Shown: piece by piece, positions 21,717 through 21,949 of the stretch
Numbering within the stretch: the first letter of the stretch is position 1
Layout: each line of letters opens with the position of its first letter
Source of the DNA: Gemmataceae bacterium
GTDB taxonomy: Bacteria > Planctomycetota > Planctomycetia > Gemmatales > Gemmataceae
Direction of reading: 5' to 3'
Length of the DNA: 21,949 nucleotides
Assembly (NCBI GenBank): GCA_020847555.1
Contig: JADLBT010000119.1
Span: forward strand, 1-21,949
Notes under the pieces: generated by a model
What the model was told of the DNA's origin: nothing
Databases searched by the model: none
The model's input: only the letters and a program-made list of their open reading frames with translations
Position numbers and translations under genes: made by a program

Positions 21717-21949
21717 TCACTCCACGAACAGCGCCTCGACGTAGGCTTCCGGGTCGAACGGCTCCAGATCCTCGAGCTTCTCACCGACGCCGACGAACTT
21801 CACCGGCAGGTCGAGCTTGCGCTTCACGCCGAAGATCGCGCCGCCCTTGGCCGTCCCGTCCAGCTTGGCGAGGATGACGCCGGTGCAGTGGACCGTCTTC
21901 TTGAACATCTCCGCCTGAATGATCGCGTTCTGGCCACTGGTCGCGTCGA
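21717..21949 (-). CDS. ftsY: FtsY, signal recognition particle receptor (C-terminal part)
   Basis: Only the last 76 residues are in the window; the gene runs off the right edge. The visible part starts DATSGQNAIIQAEMFKK, a conserved segment of the SRP-family GTPases. It continues with GVILAKLDGTAKGG (the G4-type TKLD motif, here AKLD, with the closing loop) and IFGVKRKLDLPVKFVGVGEK. It ends LEDLEPFDPEAYVEALF-VE. FtsY is the receptor that docks ribosome-SRP complexes at the membrane and hydrolyses GTP together with Ffh. LDxxDPxxFxxxLF-type endings are typical of FtsY, which separates it from Ffh with its C-terminal M domain. Confidence 0.95.
   Translation of the reverse strand, partial: DATSGQNAIIQAEMFKKTVHCTGVILAKLDGTAKGGAIFGVKRKLDLPVKFVGVGEKLEDLEPFDPEAYVEALFVE

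Noticed and set aside
1..21949. CRISPR array or integrated phage
   Set aside because: No regularly spaced direct repeats, integrase, transposase or phage structural gene is visible; the repeats seen are isolated palindromes.

Overview
This 21.9 kb, very GC-rich window looks like a chromosomal segment of a planctomycete, most likely of the Gemmata group. The main reasons are a paired DUF1549/DUF1553 and DUF1501 protein set (typical of Planctomycetes), a secreted protein with a PA-IL-like lectin domain, and intergenic palindromes of several families. No phage, transposase, CRISPR array or intact mobile element is visible. The organism-level call is inferred from gene content only.

Layout. (1) 1-3540: a perfect 32-bp inverted repeat, then a tight + strand run of a GT4 glycosyltransferase, a hotdog thioesterase and a solitary N6-adenine-type DNA methyltransferase. 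(2) 3682-4344: a response regulator with a four-cysteine C-terminal domain. It converges on (3) a - strand pair at 4521-7177: a large molybdopterin-binding subunit of the xanthine dehydrogenase family, followed by a MoaD/ThiS-like protein whose glycine run is not terminal. (4) 7366-8364 (-): a secreted protein with a helical repeat and a PA-IL/LecA-like domain, with a strong terminator behind it. (5) 8503-8683: tRNA-Leu(CAG) with its own promoter and a 3' palindrome. (6) 8797-11379: an HpcH/HpaI-type aldolase (-) divergent from a polysaccharide flippase (+). (7) 11386-12369: a palindromic repeat, a 40-codon remnant of a histidine kinase, an 18-bp perfect hairpin and an Rrf2-family regulator (-). 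(8) 12370-16278 (-): the DUF1501 and DUF1549/DUF1553 pair. (9) 16553-18767 (+): a MoxR ATPase, then a prolipoprotein diacylglyceryl transferase (Lgt) with a PDZ domain inserted in it. (10) 18869-21692: a VanZ-like membrane protein (-), an alpha/beta hydrolase (+), a creatininase-family amidohydrolase (-) and a BON-domain lipoprotein (+). (11) 21717-21949 (-): the C-terminal end of FtsY, cut by the window edge.

The genes are mostly short, independent units. Cell-envelope functions recur: glycosyltransferase, flippase, Lgt, a BON lipoprotein, FtsY and several exported planctomycete proteins. The four convergent junctions other than BON/FtsY each carry at least one hairpin or palindromic repeat. 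I see no obvious multi-gene defence or biosynthetic system. The most unusual items are the Lgt-PDZ fusion, the tailed MoaD-like protein beside a lone molybdenum hydroxylase subunit, the LecA-like secreted protein, the Cys4 response regulator and the repeat families.
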